NCBI GenBank assembly: GCA_938015415.1
Contig: CALLPK010000014.1
Coordinates: 1 to 64,000, forward strand
Origin: an uncultured Saprospiraceae bacterium
GTDB taxonomy: Bacteria; Bacteroidota; Bacteroidia; Chitinophagales; Saprospiraceae
Direction of reading: 5' to 3'
DNA: 64,000 nt
Shown: one piece after another, positions 1 through 9,295 of the stretch
Layout: each line of letters opens with the position of its first letter
How positions within the stretch are numbered: position 1 is the first letter of the stretch
The notes under the pieces: model-generated
The model's database searches: none
What the model was told of the DNA's origin: nothing
Seen by the model: only the letters and a program-made list of their open reading frames with translations
Made by a program: the position numbers and the translations under genes

Positions 1-85
1 TTACTAATATTTCACTTAAAATGTGATCCGTTCTACCTTTTACTCGAAAATCTGGTACTTCTTTGAATATTTCTTTTAGTTTCAT
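1..85 (-). mobile_element. ISAs1-like transposase, N-terminal fragment cut by window edge
   Basis: An open frame starts with ATG at 85 and runs leftward off the window with 28 codons visible. The translated stretch EVPDFRVKGRTDHILSEIL matches the N-terminal module of ISAs1/H-repeat-associated transposases, where a 'PD-R' motif is followed by 'H-L-dIL'. Known for the family: the downstream DDE domain cuts and pastes the element; that part lies outside the window. The element end should lie between here and the acyl-CoA ligase gene at 242. A possible boundary is near 148-160 (CTAGCCTGGGTGT), but without the other end the terminal repeat cannot be confirmed. Whether the copy is intact cannot be seen. 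Confidence 0.66.
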
Positions 86-241
86 CTAGCAAAACTAATC
101 GCTTTTTAACTTTCTTCGTATTTTGATGCAATCAACCTAAATCCCTAGCCTGGGTGTATAAAAAACCTTAACTTTTTGTACTTTTATTCTACTTTTAGCG
201 AAGTTAACTAACTGATTATCAAAACCTAATATTAAAAAAGG

Positions 242-1909
242 ATGAATAACAACGAGAACAAGCCCTGGCTGGCCAACTATCCTTCGGGAATTCCTGTCAA
301 TATCGACCCGGACAAGTATAGCTCCTTAGTAGAAATGATTGACGAAACCCTGAAAAAATACGGTGATAAACCGGCTTTTGTGTGCATGGGACAGGAGCTT
401 TCTTTTTCCGATCTGGACACCCAGGCGAACGAATTTGGTGCTTATCTGATTTCCAGGGGTTTGGAACCAGGGGATAAGATCGCTTTAATGATGCCTAATT
501 TATTGCAGTATCCCATTGCGCTTTTTGCTGCTCTGAGAGCAGGGCTCATCATTGTAAATACAAATCCGCTTTATACACCTAGAGAAATGAAGCACCAGTT
601 TGTAGACGCAGAAGTAAAAGCGATTGTAGTTGCGGAGAATTTTTGCAAAAATTTACAGCAGATTGTAGACCATACTAATATCAAAACCATCATTACGACC
701 AGTATTGGAGAGATGCTTGGTACCATCAAAGGCAGTGTCGTAAATTTTATGGTTAAGAAAGTAAAACGGATGGTTCCGGAGTACGAATTGCCTAATGCGG
801 TTACTTTTAAAGAAGCATTATCTCAGGGTAAGAAATTTAAAATACCTTACCGAAAAAGCAATCCGAGTGATATTATTGCACTGCAATATACGGGAGGAAC
901 CACTGGAGTTTCGAAAGGAGCCATGCTGACCAACCGGAATTTAATCGCCAACATGGAACAGATTAAAAGCGCGATCCTTCCATATATTACAGAAGGTAAA
1001 GAAGTCGCCTTATCGCCTTTGCCACTCTACCATATCTTTGCTTTTTCCGTTAATTGTCTGGCGTTGTTGAATATGGGCTGCACCAATATTTTGATTGTAA
1101 ATCCCCGTGATTTTTCTTCGATTGTAAAAGCGTGGAAAGGGTATCCGGTGAGTCTGATGACAGGAGTCAATACTTTATACAATGGATTGGCCAATGATAA
1201 GTCTTTCCGACAACTTGATTTTAGTAATATGATTGCTTCAATTGCAGGAGGAACGTCGGTTACGGATGCGGTAGCTGAACAGTGGGAAACACTGACGGGC
1301 AAACCACTTTCAGAAGGTTATGGACTTACCGAAACTTCTCCCGTTGCTACCATGAATCCGATTGATGGAACGGGCCGTAGAGGAACCATTGGCATGCCAG
1401 TTCCCTCAACTATTATGAGGATCGTGGACGAAGAAGGTAATGTACTACCACCCAACGAAGCTGGGGAAATTCAAATCAAAGGTCCGCAAGTAATGAAGGG
1501 GTATTTTAATCGCCCGGAAGAAACAGCGGAGGTATTAAAAGACGGCTGGTTAAGTACTGGTGATATTGCCATGATGAGTGACGACGGATTTTTCAAAATT
1601 GTGGATCGCAAAAAAGATATGATTTTGGTTTCAGGTTTTAATGTGTATCCAAACGAAATTGAAAATGTGCTAGCTTCTCATCCTAAAATTATGGATGTAG
1701 CCGCCGTAGGTGTGGCAGACGAAAAGTCGGGAGAAGTGGTTAAAGTATTTATTGTCAAAAAAGAAAAATCACTAAAAGAAAAAGAAGTAATAGAATTTTG
1801 CCGAGAGAATTTAACAGGTTATAAGGTACCCAAACACGTAGCATTTATGGACGAACTACCGAAGAGTCCGGTGGGAAAGATACTGCGGAGGGAACTAAGA
1901 GAATTATAA
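242..1909 (+). CDS. fadD: Long-chain fatty acid-CoA ligase (FadD-type AMP-binding enzyme)
   Basis: Activates fatty acids to acyl-CoA through an acyl-adenylate, feeding beta-oxidation or lipid synthesis. The 555-residue length is typical of bacterial FadD. Visible ANL-superfamily motifs are the AMP-binding P-loop YTGGTTGVSKGA (about 217-228), YGLTETSP (about 360-367) and STGDIA (about 442-447), followed by the DRKKDMI hinge and the C-terminal lid with the catalytic lysine in SPVGKILRREL. No signal peptide is present, so the enzyme is cytoplasmic or membrane-peripheral. The ATG at 242 fits, because the N-terminus PWLANYPSGIP is the usual FadD opening. It converges on mscL with a shared terminator between. 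The short-chain branch cannot be wholly excluded, but the opening and length favour long-chain. Confidence 0.93.
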   Translation: MNNNENKPWLANYPSGIPVNIDPDKYSSLVEMIDETLKKYGDKPAFVCMGQELSFSDLDTQANEFGAYLISRGLEPGDKIALMMPNLLQYPIALFAALRAGLIIVNTNPLYTPREMKHQFVDAEVKAIVVAENFCKNLQQIVDHTNIKTIITTSIGEMLGTIKGSVVNFMVKKVKRMVPEYELPNAVTFKEALSQGKKFKIPYRKSNPSDIIALQYTGGTTGVSKGAMLTNRNLIANMEQIKSAILPYITEGKEVALSPLPLYHIFAFSVNCLALLNMGCTNILIVNPRDFSSIVKAWKGYPVSLMTGVNTLYNGLANDKSFRQLDFSNMIASIAGGTSVTDAVAEQWETLTGKPLSEGYGLTETSPVATMNPIDGTGRRGTIGMPVPSTIMRIVDEEGNVLPPNEAGEIQIKGPQVMKGYFNRPEETAEVLKDGWLSTGDIAMMSDDGFFKIVDRKKDMILVSGFNVYPNEIENVLASHPKIMDVAAVGVADEKSGEVVKVFIVKKEKSLKEKEVIEFCRENLTGYKVPKHVAFMDELPKSPVGKILRRELREL

Positions 1910-1920
1910 AGTAAAACCAT

Positions 1921-1956
1921 AAAAGGCTTTCCAGAATTATCAGGAAAGCCTTTTTT
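1921..1956. terminator. Bidirectional intrinsic terminator between fadD and mscL
   Basis: Inverted repeat with arms AAAAGGCTTTCC (1921-1932) and GGAAAGCCTTTT (1943-1954), a 10-base loop and a run of six T. It lies between convergent genes and has A/T flanks on both sides, so it can stop transcription in both directions. Confidence 0.88.
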
Positions 1957-1984
1957 CATATTATCTCATAAACCTAAAATAGAT

Positions 1985-2389
1985 TTAAGGTCTTTTCAAC
2001 AAATCTCTGATCTCGCCTAATAAATCTTCCTGAGAAGGTCCAGCCGGTTCTTCTACCACTGGTGGTTTCATTTTGTTGTAAGACTTTACGATCAGGAACA
2101 TTACAAAACCTACAATTAGCAAATTGATGATAGAATTGATCCAACGACCATAAGCGATCACAGGAGCACCTACCTCAGCTGCGGCCTCTAATGATTTGTA
2201 ATCTCCTCCGTCAAGAGCATAGTGCATGTCTTTGAAATCCATCCCTCCGGATGCCTGACCAACGACTGGCATAACAATATCAGATACGAAACCCGATACC
2301 ACGAGTCCGATAGCTCCGGCCATAATTACAGCTACTGCAAATTCGACGACGTTACCAGTCATAATAAAATCCTTAAATTCTTTTAACAT
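1985..2389 (-). CDS. mscL: Large-conductance mechanosensitive channel MscL
   Basis: Forms a homopentameric inner-membrane channel that opens under membrane tension and releases solutes during osmotic downshock. The 134-residue length is normal. The sequence has the amphipathic N-terminal helix MLKEFKDFIMTGNVVEFAVA, TM1 with the glycine-rich pore lining (AVIMAGAIGLVVSGFVSDI), a periplasmic loop of about 45 residues and TM2 (INSIINLLIVGFVMFLIVKS), then a charged C-terminal helix ending EDLLGEIRDLLK that forms the cytoplasmic bundle. The gene is monocistronic: an aconitase terminator lies upstream and the terminator shared with fadD lies downstream. Confidence 0.97.
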   Translation of the reverse strand: MLKEFKDFIMTGNVVEFAVAVIMAGAIGLVVSGFVSDIVMPVVGQASGGMDFKDMHYALDGGDYKSLEAAAEVGAPVIAYGRWINSIINLLIVGFVMFLIVKSYNKMKPPVVEEPAGPSQEDLLGEIRDLLKRP

Positions 2390-2460
2390 AATTAATGTTT
2401 TTAGTTGATTGAAAAATTAGTTCTCGCTTATATTGACGAATATAGCCAATAATGTCACAA

Positions 2461-2500
2461 ATCAAATAAAAAAAAGCATTCCGAGTATCGAAATGCTTCC
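2461..2500 (-). terminator. Intrinsic terminator downstream of aconitase
   Basis: Stem AAGCATT (2474-2480) with AATGCTT (2492-2498), extended inward by CGA/TCG after one mismatch. Read on the minus strand it is followed by a T-rich tract (complement of 2467-2475). It lies 38 bases past the aconitase stop codon. Confidence 0.75.
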
Positions 2501-2537
2501 TTTTTTTTAAAGAATAATTTTAAAAGTAATTCCTCAC

Positions 2538-4808
2538 TTAAGCAATTCCCGCATCTTTACGGATTTTGTTTAGTGCCGAACCGGCCTTTACCCAGTCAAT
2601 TTGTGCCTGGTTATAAGTATGATTTACTTTTATTTTACTCTTTGTACCGTCTGCGTGGTTCAAGGTAATCGTTAGCTGTTCTCCCGGCTTGAATTTACTC
2701 AAAGAAGTAAGATCAACGAGATCATCCTGACGTACTTTGTCGAAGTCTTTCGGATTCGCAAAAGTTAAGGCGAACATCCCCTGTTTTTTCAGGTTCGTTT
2801 CGTGAATACGCGCAAAAGATTTAACAATTACTGCATTTACACCCAGGAAGCGAGGCTCCATAGCCGCGTGCTCGCGGGAAGATCCTTCTCCGTAATTTTC
2901 TTCACCAAATACAACGGTACCAATCCCTTTTTTCTGGTAAACCAGCGCAGAATCAGGCACTTTCATGTATTTTTTATTGGTAAGATTTAAAACTTTATTT
3001 GTCTCATCATTGAAAGCATTGACCGCTCCAATCAGACAATTCTGCGAAATATTCTGCAAATGACCACGGAATTTCAACCACGGACCTGCCATCGAAATAT
3101 GATCAGTCGTACATTTTCCTTTTGCCTTAATCAGTACGCGCATTCCTTTTAAGTCTGCTTGTTTGATAGGCTTGAAGGGCGTCAGTAATTGTAATCGGTC
3201 AGATTTTTTGTCTACTACAACCTTGATTCCTTCTCCATTCTCCGCCGGTGCCTCGTAGCCCGCGTCTTTTACGTCAAAACCTTTAGGAGGAAGTTCTACT
3301 CCCTTCGGAGGAGATAATTTTACTTTCTTACCATCTGCATTTACCAATTTATCTTTCAACGGATTAAAAGTTAAGTCTCCAGCGATCGCCATGGCGGTTA
3401 CAATTTCGGGAGAAGCCACAAAAGCGTGGGTTTGTGGGTTTCCGTCATTCCGCTTACGGAAATTACGATTAAAAGAAGTGATAATAGAATTTGCCCGACT
3501 TGGATCGTCCGTATGACGTGCCCATTGTCCGATACAAGGTCCACAAGCATTGGCTAATACAACGCCACCCATTCCTTCGAATGAATCCAGGATACCATCC
3601 CGTTCTACAGTATATCGAATTTGCTCAGATCCAGGAGTAATCGTAAATTCTGATTTCGCTTTTAATTTTTTCTTGACTGCTTGCTTAGCAATCGAAGCGG
3701 CGCGATCCAAATCTTCGTAAGAGGAGTTGGTACAACTACCAATCAACCCAACTTCCAATTTTTGTGGATATCCTTCTTTTTTGACCGCTGCGGCAAATTC
3801 AGAAATAGGGTACGCTAAATCTGGTGTATAAGGGCCGTTAATATGCGGCTCTAGTTTGGTAAGATTGATATGAATGACCTGATCAAAATATTTTTCCGGA
3901 TCTTTATAACACTCCTTATCAGCTGTTAAATCCGCTTTTACTTTTTTAGCATATTTCGCAACATCTGCTCTACCCGTAGCTTTTAGATAACGATCCATGG
4001 CAGTATCATACCCAAATAAAGAGGTGGTCGCTCCAATCTCAGCGCCCATATTACAAATCGTTCCTTTACCAGTACAAGATAAGCTTTTGGCACCTGGCCC
4101 AAAATATTCCACGATCGCACCAGTTCCACCTTTGACAGTTAAGATACCTGCGACTTTCAAAATTACATCCTTAGAAGACGTCCAGCCATTTAGTTTACCA
4201 GTAAGTTTAACACCAATTAATTTAGGCATTTTTAACTCCCAGGGCATATCAGCCATTACGTCCACTGCATCTGCACCACCCACTCCGATGGCGACCATTC
4301 CTAAACCACCTGCGTTTGGGGTATGCGAATCTGTACCAATCATCATTCCTCCGGGGAAGGCATAATTTTCGAGTACAATCTGGTGGATAATTCCAGCACC
4401 TGGTTTCCAGAAGCCTACGCCATATTTATTAGAAACAGAAGCAAGGAAATCGTATACTTCAGAATTAACCGTGTTGGCAATTTTTAAATCTTTCTTTGCT
4501 CCTACTTTGGCCTGAATCAAGTGATCACAATGTACCGTAGAAGGTACGGCTACCTTTTCTTTACCCGCCATCATAAATTGTAACAAAGCCATCTGCGCGG
4601 TAGCATCCTGCATTGCTACCCGGTCAGGAGCGAAGAAAACGTAGTCCTTACCACGCTTATACTTTTTCAGAGGAGATTCTGAATGTAAGTGTCCGTAAAG
4701 AATTTTTTCGGTAAGAGTAAGAGGGCGTTTTAAACGCTTGCGAATTTTTTCAATTTTCGCTGGCAAGGCTTCGTAATAAGCCTTAATCATTTCAATATCA
4801 AAAGCCAT
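2538..4808 (-). CDS. acn: Aconitate hydratase (mitochondrial-type aconitase)
   Basis: Interconverts citrate and isocitrate in the TCA cycle using a [4Fe-4S] cluster. The 756-residue length matches the mitochondrial-type aconitase group rather than the roughly 900-residue AcnA/IRP group. The three cluster cysteines are visible: C359 in IGSCTNSS and C422/C425 in ACGPCIGQW. The substrate motif [11 protein letters not shown] lies at about 158-168. The swivel domain follows from about 550, with [15 protein letters not shown] carrying the catalytic serine loop. The N-terminus has no signal peptide. The gene is followed by its own terminator at 2461-2500 and appears to be a single transcription unit. 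Confidence 0.97.
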   Translation of the reverse strand: MAFDIEMIKAYYEALPAKIEKIRKRLKRPLTLTEKILYGHLHSESPLKKYKRGKDYVFFAPDRVAMQDATAQMALLQFMMAGKEKVAVPSTVHCDHLIQAKVGAKKDLKIANTVNSEVYDFLASVSNKYGVGFWKPGAGIIHQIVLENYAFPGGMMIGTDSHTPNAGGLGMVAIGVGGADAVDVMADMPWELKMPKLIGVKLTGKLNGWTSSKDVILKVAGILTVKGGTGAIVEYFGPGAKSLSCTGKGTICNMGAEIGATTSLFGYDTAMDRYLKATGRADVAKYAKKVKADLTADKECYKDPEKYFDQVIHINLTKLEPHINGPYTPDLAYPISEFAAAVKKEGYPQKLEVGLIGSCTNSSYEDLDRAASIAKQAVKKKLKAKSEFTITPGSEQIRYTVERDGILDSFEGMGGVVLANACGPCIGQWARHTDDPSRANSIITSFNRNFRKRNDGNPQTHAFVASPEIVTAMAIAGDLTFNPLKDKLVNADGKKVKLSPPKGVELPPKGFDVKDAGYEAPAENGEGIKVVVDKKSDRLQLLTPFKPIKQADLKGMRVLIKAKGKCTTDHISMAGPWLKFRGHLQNISQNCLIGAVNAFNDETNKVLNLTNKKYMKVPDSALVYQKKGIGTVVFGEENYGEGSSREHAAMEPRFLGVNAVIVKSFARIHETNLKKQGMFALTFANPKDFDKVRQDDLVDLTSLSKFKPGEQLTITLNHADGTKSKIKVNHTYNQAQIDWVKAGSALNKIRKDAGIA

Positions 4809-4995
4809 AATAGGGAAAGGTTGGTGAATTAAATTTTAATTATAAAAAACTAGTCCAACGACTAGACATAATTGTAAACTAATAAAACGGTGCAAAAATA
4901 AATATATTTGAGAACATATAAGGTACTATTATTTAGTACACCACAAAGTTTCTTTTGTTGCGATTATTATTCTGATTGTGATAAAAAGTGCACCT

Positions 4996-6921
4996 TTATT
5001 TTTTATCAATTCTTTCGATCAATCTACCAGAGACTCGCAAGATATCCATTTCACTAATAAGCCCTACTAATTCGCGACCTTTTACAACTGGCAAACATCC
5101 CACTTTTTTCTCCCGCATTTTTTTCATCGCATCCACGATAGTTTCCTGCGGAGTAATGGTTTCGGGGGTGGTGATCATAATATCCTTGACCAGTTTATTT
5201 TTCGATTTCAACTTTTTAGCATGAATATAATGTCGTAAAATATGTCTGATGGTAATTAATCCAATGAGATTACCCTTGGGATCTTCTACGGGCGTAAATC
5301 TAATTTTTCGCCAGTCCATCATTTCACCTACTAGTTCAATGATGTCATCCTGTTGAACGGTAAACAAATCGGTCACCATAAACTCTTCTACCTTAATATC
5401 CTGGGGATGATAGCTAATCAAATCTTCTTTTAAATCAGGGAGTTTCCATTTGTGCACGGGTATATTATCTTTTTGATTTTTTATGATGGAAGCGGTCAAA
5501 CAAGTGAGTGCTTCGTCTTGGTTAGTTTCCTGTAGCAATTTGGTGTAAGCCCGTAGTTGCCAACGGGCCCCGTTCATATGTTTTGCGGTACGCTCTTTAA
5601 TTATTCCAAGATATTTATCAATGTCTTTTGGATTTACTTTATGGTTTTTCAGTCCTTGACGGGCAACAGGCAATAATTTTTTTAGAATTAAATCTTGCGC
5701 ACTGATTTTTGCATCCTTAAACCAATTAAACTTAGAGTCCATTCCATAACGGGAAGCTTTAGAAAAATTATCCCGAATATCCGCATAGCCGATATGTTTG
5801 GTAATATCTTCATGTTGTGATTCCATCCCCACCATTAACCCGAGCCAGAAGGCTGCGTTGGCCATTTCATCCACGCCGGTAGGTCCGGCGGGGAAAACGC
5901 GATTTTCGATTCTCAGGTGTGGCTGGCCGTTGGGGCTAATTCCGTAGCAAGGTCGATTCCAGCGATAGACAGTAGAATTGTGCACCTGCAAAGCCCGAAG
6001 TTTTGGAATTTTTCCTTCATTGAGCATTTTGATAGAATCTTCCTTAACATCACTGCTCAACAAAACGCGAAAGCGGGCGATATCTTCTTTATAAATTTCC
6101 AGGATAGATTTTCTTAACCAGCCGCTACCAAAGTTTACCCTTGGGCTACGCTCCCGCATGTGATCATGGGTAGTCCTCGTATCCAATGCTTGTTGAAAGA
6201 GAGCAATCCTTGATTCGTGCCAGAGTCGCCGGCCAAAAACGATGGGTGAATTCGCAGCAATGGCCATCACCGGAGCAGCAATCGTCTGGGCGATGTTATA
6301 CATTTTGACAAAATTTTCAGGAGAGACCTGAAGATGTACCTGAAAACTGGTATTACATGCTTCCAAAAGTGGTGAATCATGTTTAACGAGTAATTCGTCA
6401 ATCCCCAGTAAGCGAAGTTCATAAGAATTGCCAATCAATTGCTGATTAATCGATTCCATCAGCGCTTTGTATCTTTTCTTTGGGGTAAGATTTTTCATAT
6501 CCAGATTTACCTGCCGAAGCGTTGGTAAAATACCGGTAAGTATTACTTCTGTATCAAGTTTGGCAACGCGCTTACGAATAATTGCAAGTTTTTCGTTGTT
6601 CTCTTTTTCCATCTGCCGGAGGCAATTCCCTTTGAGTTCGCGAGGAGTTAGATTGGTTTCTAAATTAAATTGCGCCAGCTCCGTCTCGACCCACTCGTAT
6701 TCTTTCATAATATCCAGTGCTTCCATCGCTTTATTGACAGGCTTGTACGTTTTGTTGTCTACCAGACACATTTCCTGTTCTGCTCCAATTCGAACAATAT
6801 TTTTTTCGAACATCCCCTTATCAATCATATGTTCTAATGCCAAGACGTCATTAAGCAGATGCTGAACGAAGCGTTGCATTTGAGCCTGGTTTTTTACCAG
6901 CGAAACTTTCTGTTCACCCAT
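4996..6921 (-). CDS. Glutamate-cysteine ligase family 2 (YbdK-like) enzyme fused to a CBS pair
   Basis: Residues about 1-480 form a carboxylate-amine ligase of the GCS2 family. The start GAEQEMCLVDN carries the acidic ATP/Mg site, and AACNTSFQVHLQVS-like and RIENRVFPAGPT segments match the family core. Residues about 512-635 are two CBS domains (EEFMVTDLFTVQQDD and VKDIMITTPETITPQET), which in other proteins bind adenosyl ligands and control the attached enzyme. At 641 residues the protein is longer than plain YbdK (about 370). Known for the family: ATP-dependent ligation of an amine such as cysteine to glutamate. The real substrate here is unknown, and the CBS tail suggests control by energy charge (inference). 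The gene is divergent from the lipoprotein at 7002. No second glutathione gene (gshB) is nearby. Confidence 0.8.
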   Translation of the reverse strand: MGEQKVSLVKNQAQMQRFVQHLLNDVLALEHMIDKGMFEKNIVRIGAEQEMCLVDNKTYKPVNKAMEALDIMKEYEWVETELAQFNLETNLTPRELKGNCLRQMEKENNEKLAIIRKRVAKLDTEVILTGILPTLRQVNLDMKNLTPKKRYKALMESINQQLIGNSYELRLLGIDELLVKHDSPLLEACNTSFQVHLQVSPENFVKMYNIAQTIAAPVMAIAANSPIVFGRRLWHESRIALFQQALDTRTTHDHMRERSPRVNFGSGWLRKSILEIYKEDIARFRVLLSSDVKEDSIKMLNEGKIPKLRALQVHNSTVYRWNRPCYGISPNGQPHLRIENRVFPAGPTGVDEMANAAFWLGLMVGMESQHEDITKHIGYADIRDNFSKASRYGMDSKFNWFKDAKISAQDLILKKLLPVARQGLKNHKVNPKDIDKYLGIIKERTAKHMNGARWQLRAYTKLLQETNQDEALTCLTASIIKNQKDNIPVHKWKLPDLKEDLISYHPQDIKVEEFMVTDLFTVQQDDIIELVGEMMDWRKIRFTPVEDPKGNLIGLITIRHILRHYIHAKKLKSKNKLVKDIMITTPETITPQETIVDAMKKMREKKVGCLPVVKGRELVGLISEMDILRVSGRLIERIDKK

Positions 6922-7001
6922 TGGTTTTACATTTTAACTTTTCTAGTGGTTTCGTAAATATAATTATTTAAATTACGTTTCAATATAAAAGCTCTTATAA
7001 T

Positions 7002-7526
7002 ATGAAAAAAATTATCATGAAAAAATTTGCCTTGCTGTTTTTACTCCCCTTTATCTTCATTAATTGTGGAAAAGAACTGGTTACCATTACAGATTTACCT
7101 TATACCACTCAATTTGAAATACCCGTAGGATTAAATCCTTTCACCATTTGGGAGTTGCCAATTTATAATATTCCTAACGAACGCCTGGCAAGACTGAACG
7201 CTGCAAATGTATCAGAGGATGAGGTAGAAAGGATTGTGGGCAAAACCGGACGGTTCTCTACTATTTTCTCTGGCGTAGACTTAGATTTTATTCAAGAAAT
7301 TACCATCGAAATTTTTTCAGATAATATTGATGATGCCACGGAGATTTTACATCGTGAACAGGTAGCAGAAAATACGGGTGATGTGATAGGCTTAAATGCC
7401 AGTTTGCCGGATGTTGCCAGACATTTGGAAGGAGAGACTTTTGGTATCATTGTAACGATTCGTCCCCGACGGTCTGCGACCCAAAATATTCCAGTGCAAT
7501 TGGATTTTACTCTTGGAGTATTATAG
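7002..7526 (+). CDS. Small lipoprotein of unknown function
   Basis: I do not recognise a family. The N-terminus is a lipoprotein signal: positive residues, a hydrophobic run FALLFLLPFIF, then the lipobox FINC with the cysteine at about residue 22, followed by GKELV. The mature part, about 150 residues, is acidic and predicted mostly beta, with segments such as ITIEIFSDN and FGIIVTIRPRRS. An internal ATG at 7017 gives an equally good signal peptide, so the start could be either. The gene is divergent from the GCS2/CBS gene, with only 80 bases between them, and is probably transcribed alone. It is likely anchored to the outer or inner membrane facing the periplasm. Confidence 0.72.
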   Translation: MKKIIMKKFALLFLLPFIFINCGKELVTITDLPYTTQFEIPVGLNPFTIWELPIYNIPNERLARLNAANVSEDEVERIVGKTGRFSTIFSGVDLDFIQEITIEIFSDNIDDATEILHREQVAENTGDVIGLNASLPDVARHLEGETFGIIVTIRPRRSATQNIPVQLDFTLGVL

Positions 7527-7632
7527 TAGACGTTAAAAAACTATTATTTAGTCAAACCACTATTCTCAGAGAACAGGATTTTTCCGCAAAAACATGAGTC
7601 ATATAAAACGCGAAGTTATTCTCCTTAAGGGT

Positions 7633-9126
7633 TTACAGATTCTTTAAATACGGTGCGACCATTGTTTTGAGCACAAATATAGCCTGCCCCGTTGCTTCCT
7701 GTGGTGTACTTCCTTTATCCATGAAATAGTCTTCCAAGCGAATTTGAGATTGGAGATATGATGCTTTAAGTGGCAAGCTCCACTTTTTCAAAATCGCCGC
7801 TTTTTCGCTCCATTCTGCTATTCCATCCCAAAATTCCTGATTCCAGATCAACACTTCTGTCCTTTGTTCATCCGTTAATTTTTTGGGCGACAAAAGCAAT
7901 TCGGCCCGTTGAATGGCTGCCGTTTTTAACGCTGCATCCGTTGGTTCTTCTGCACAAAGTTCACTGGTGATCTGACGCAATAAATTTAATTCTTCCCAGT
8001 CAAAAAGCGCGTCCGCATTTTTGCGATAATCTACCGCTGGGTCTGTTCCACCTTTAGATTGTAGTGTAACGTTGCAATCATTATAGGTAAGATATTTTCT
8101 GAATTTAGCGTTTTGGGTTAGCAAGGCGTGCCATCCCTGGGTCGTTCCTTTTCCATAATATCCGTCCAGACTATTTTTATAAAAATTTTCTTCTTTTAGT
8201 AAGGTTTGCAATTTAAGTACAGAAGTCCGTTTGGCTTGAGCACGAATGTTTGGAATCGCGACGGTACTTTCGTTAATTTTTGGTGCAGCACCCGATTTTT
8301 CTGATAAAATATCGTTCGATTTTTCGGCTGGCATTCGTGTGGGAGGCGTGGCTACCCTGGTCTCCACTTTGGGCTGCACGACGATGCGTTCACTTACCGG
8401 GTTGTCATAAGTTTCGGGAGCCTTAGGTGGAAGAGCCGTATTTGCAGTTTTTACTACCATGAGGTTTGGACCTCTTTTCACTTCGGATGGTCCTCTTTCG
8501 GTCAGGACCTCCTGGACCTGAATAATTTGTTCTACCGGAGCAAGTACAATATTTTTGATGGGAATACCCGCTTCAAATTCAGTGACAGTTCTCAAATTAC
8601 CGGGGTTGACAGATTTGACCTCAGCGTTAACCAGTCCGATTTTTCGGGTAGCAGCCAAAATACGATTGGCTTCGTCGGGCGAATCGTATTGTCCAGCAAA
8701 AATATCAATTTGACTACCATTAATGAGTGCATATAATTTTCCGGCTCTATTATAATCAGACCAATTAATTGGGCTGTTGAAGCTTTCTGTTCCCAGATGA
8801 ATACTGTAAGTTTCTGCGTTCGGATTTATTTTTTTTCGAGTAACAAAAGCGTCTGGATAGCCACTATTTTTGACTTGCCCAAGGGTTCTGTAGGCGACAG
8901 TTTCGCTGGGATAACGTCCGAGATAGATTCTGGTCAAATTTTGTTCAGCAGCCTCAGCGTACATAAATCCGAGTGATTGAATTCGATCAAAATCGTCCAT
9001 TTCAGGTTTAAAAAATGCACCGACGTGAACAGTATAATCATACTCGGTGGTAAGATCTTGCGCATTTAATGCGATACTTAAAATGCTAAAGCATAGAAAA
9101 AATAGCAGGTTTTTACCGTATTTCAT
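7633..9126 (-). CDS. Secreted protein with two SPOR-like repeats and a peptidoglycan-binding-like segment
   Basis: Starting at the ATG at 9126 gives a clean signal peptide MKYGKNLLFFLCFSILSIA ending LNAQ; the frame is open up to an ATG at 9171, but that would bury the signal. After cleavage come two SPOR-like units of about 70 residues (YTVHVGAF...GYPDAFVTRK and YSIHLGTE...GLVNAEVKS), each with a GAF/GTE strand and a hydrophobic helix. A proline-rich linker follows, then LKLQTLLKEENFYKNSLDGY, which resembles a PG_binding_1 helix pair, and a C-terminal helical part of about 150 residues. SPOR domains generally bind denuded glycan strands, so a cell-envelope role is likely. The partner and precise job are unknown. 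Confidence 0.68.
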   Translation of the reverse strand: MKYGKNLLFFLCFSILSIALNAQDLTTEYDYTVHVGAFFKPEMDDFDRIQSLGFMYAEAAEQNLTRIYLGRYPSETVAYRTLGQVKNSGYPDAFVTRKKINPNAETYSIHLGTESFNSPINWSDYNRAGKLYALINGSQIDIFAGQYDSPDEANRILAATRKIGLVNAEVKSVNPGNLRTVTEFEAGIPIKNIVLAPVEQIIQVQEVLTERGPSEVKRGPNLMVVKTANTALPPKAPETYDNPVSERIVVQPKVETRVATPPTRMPAEKSNDILSEKSGAAPKINESTVAIPNIRAQAKRTSVLKLQTLLKEENFYKNSLDGYYGKGTTQGWHALLTQNAKFRKYLTYNDCNVTLQSKGGTDPAVDYRKNADALFDWEELNLLRQITSELCAEEPTDAALKTAAIQRAELLLSPKKLTDEQRTEVLIWNQEFWDGIAEWSEKAAILKKWSLPLKASYLQSQIRLEDYFMDKGSTPQEATGQAIFVLKTMVAPYLKNL

Positions 9127-9295
9127 GAATGTAAGTTTTTGAAGTTGTTTTGACAGGATCAGTTTAACCAAAAATCGCTAAAGTCCCGTTTGTACCATTG
9201 TATTTGACCTCTTGAACGTAAAGATAAGGCATAATAATATTAGATGTTACCTAAAAATCTTGAATTACGGTAAATGCAGGGATGAACCAGGCTGG

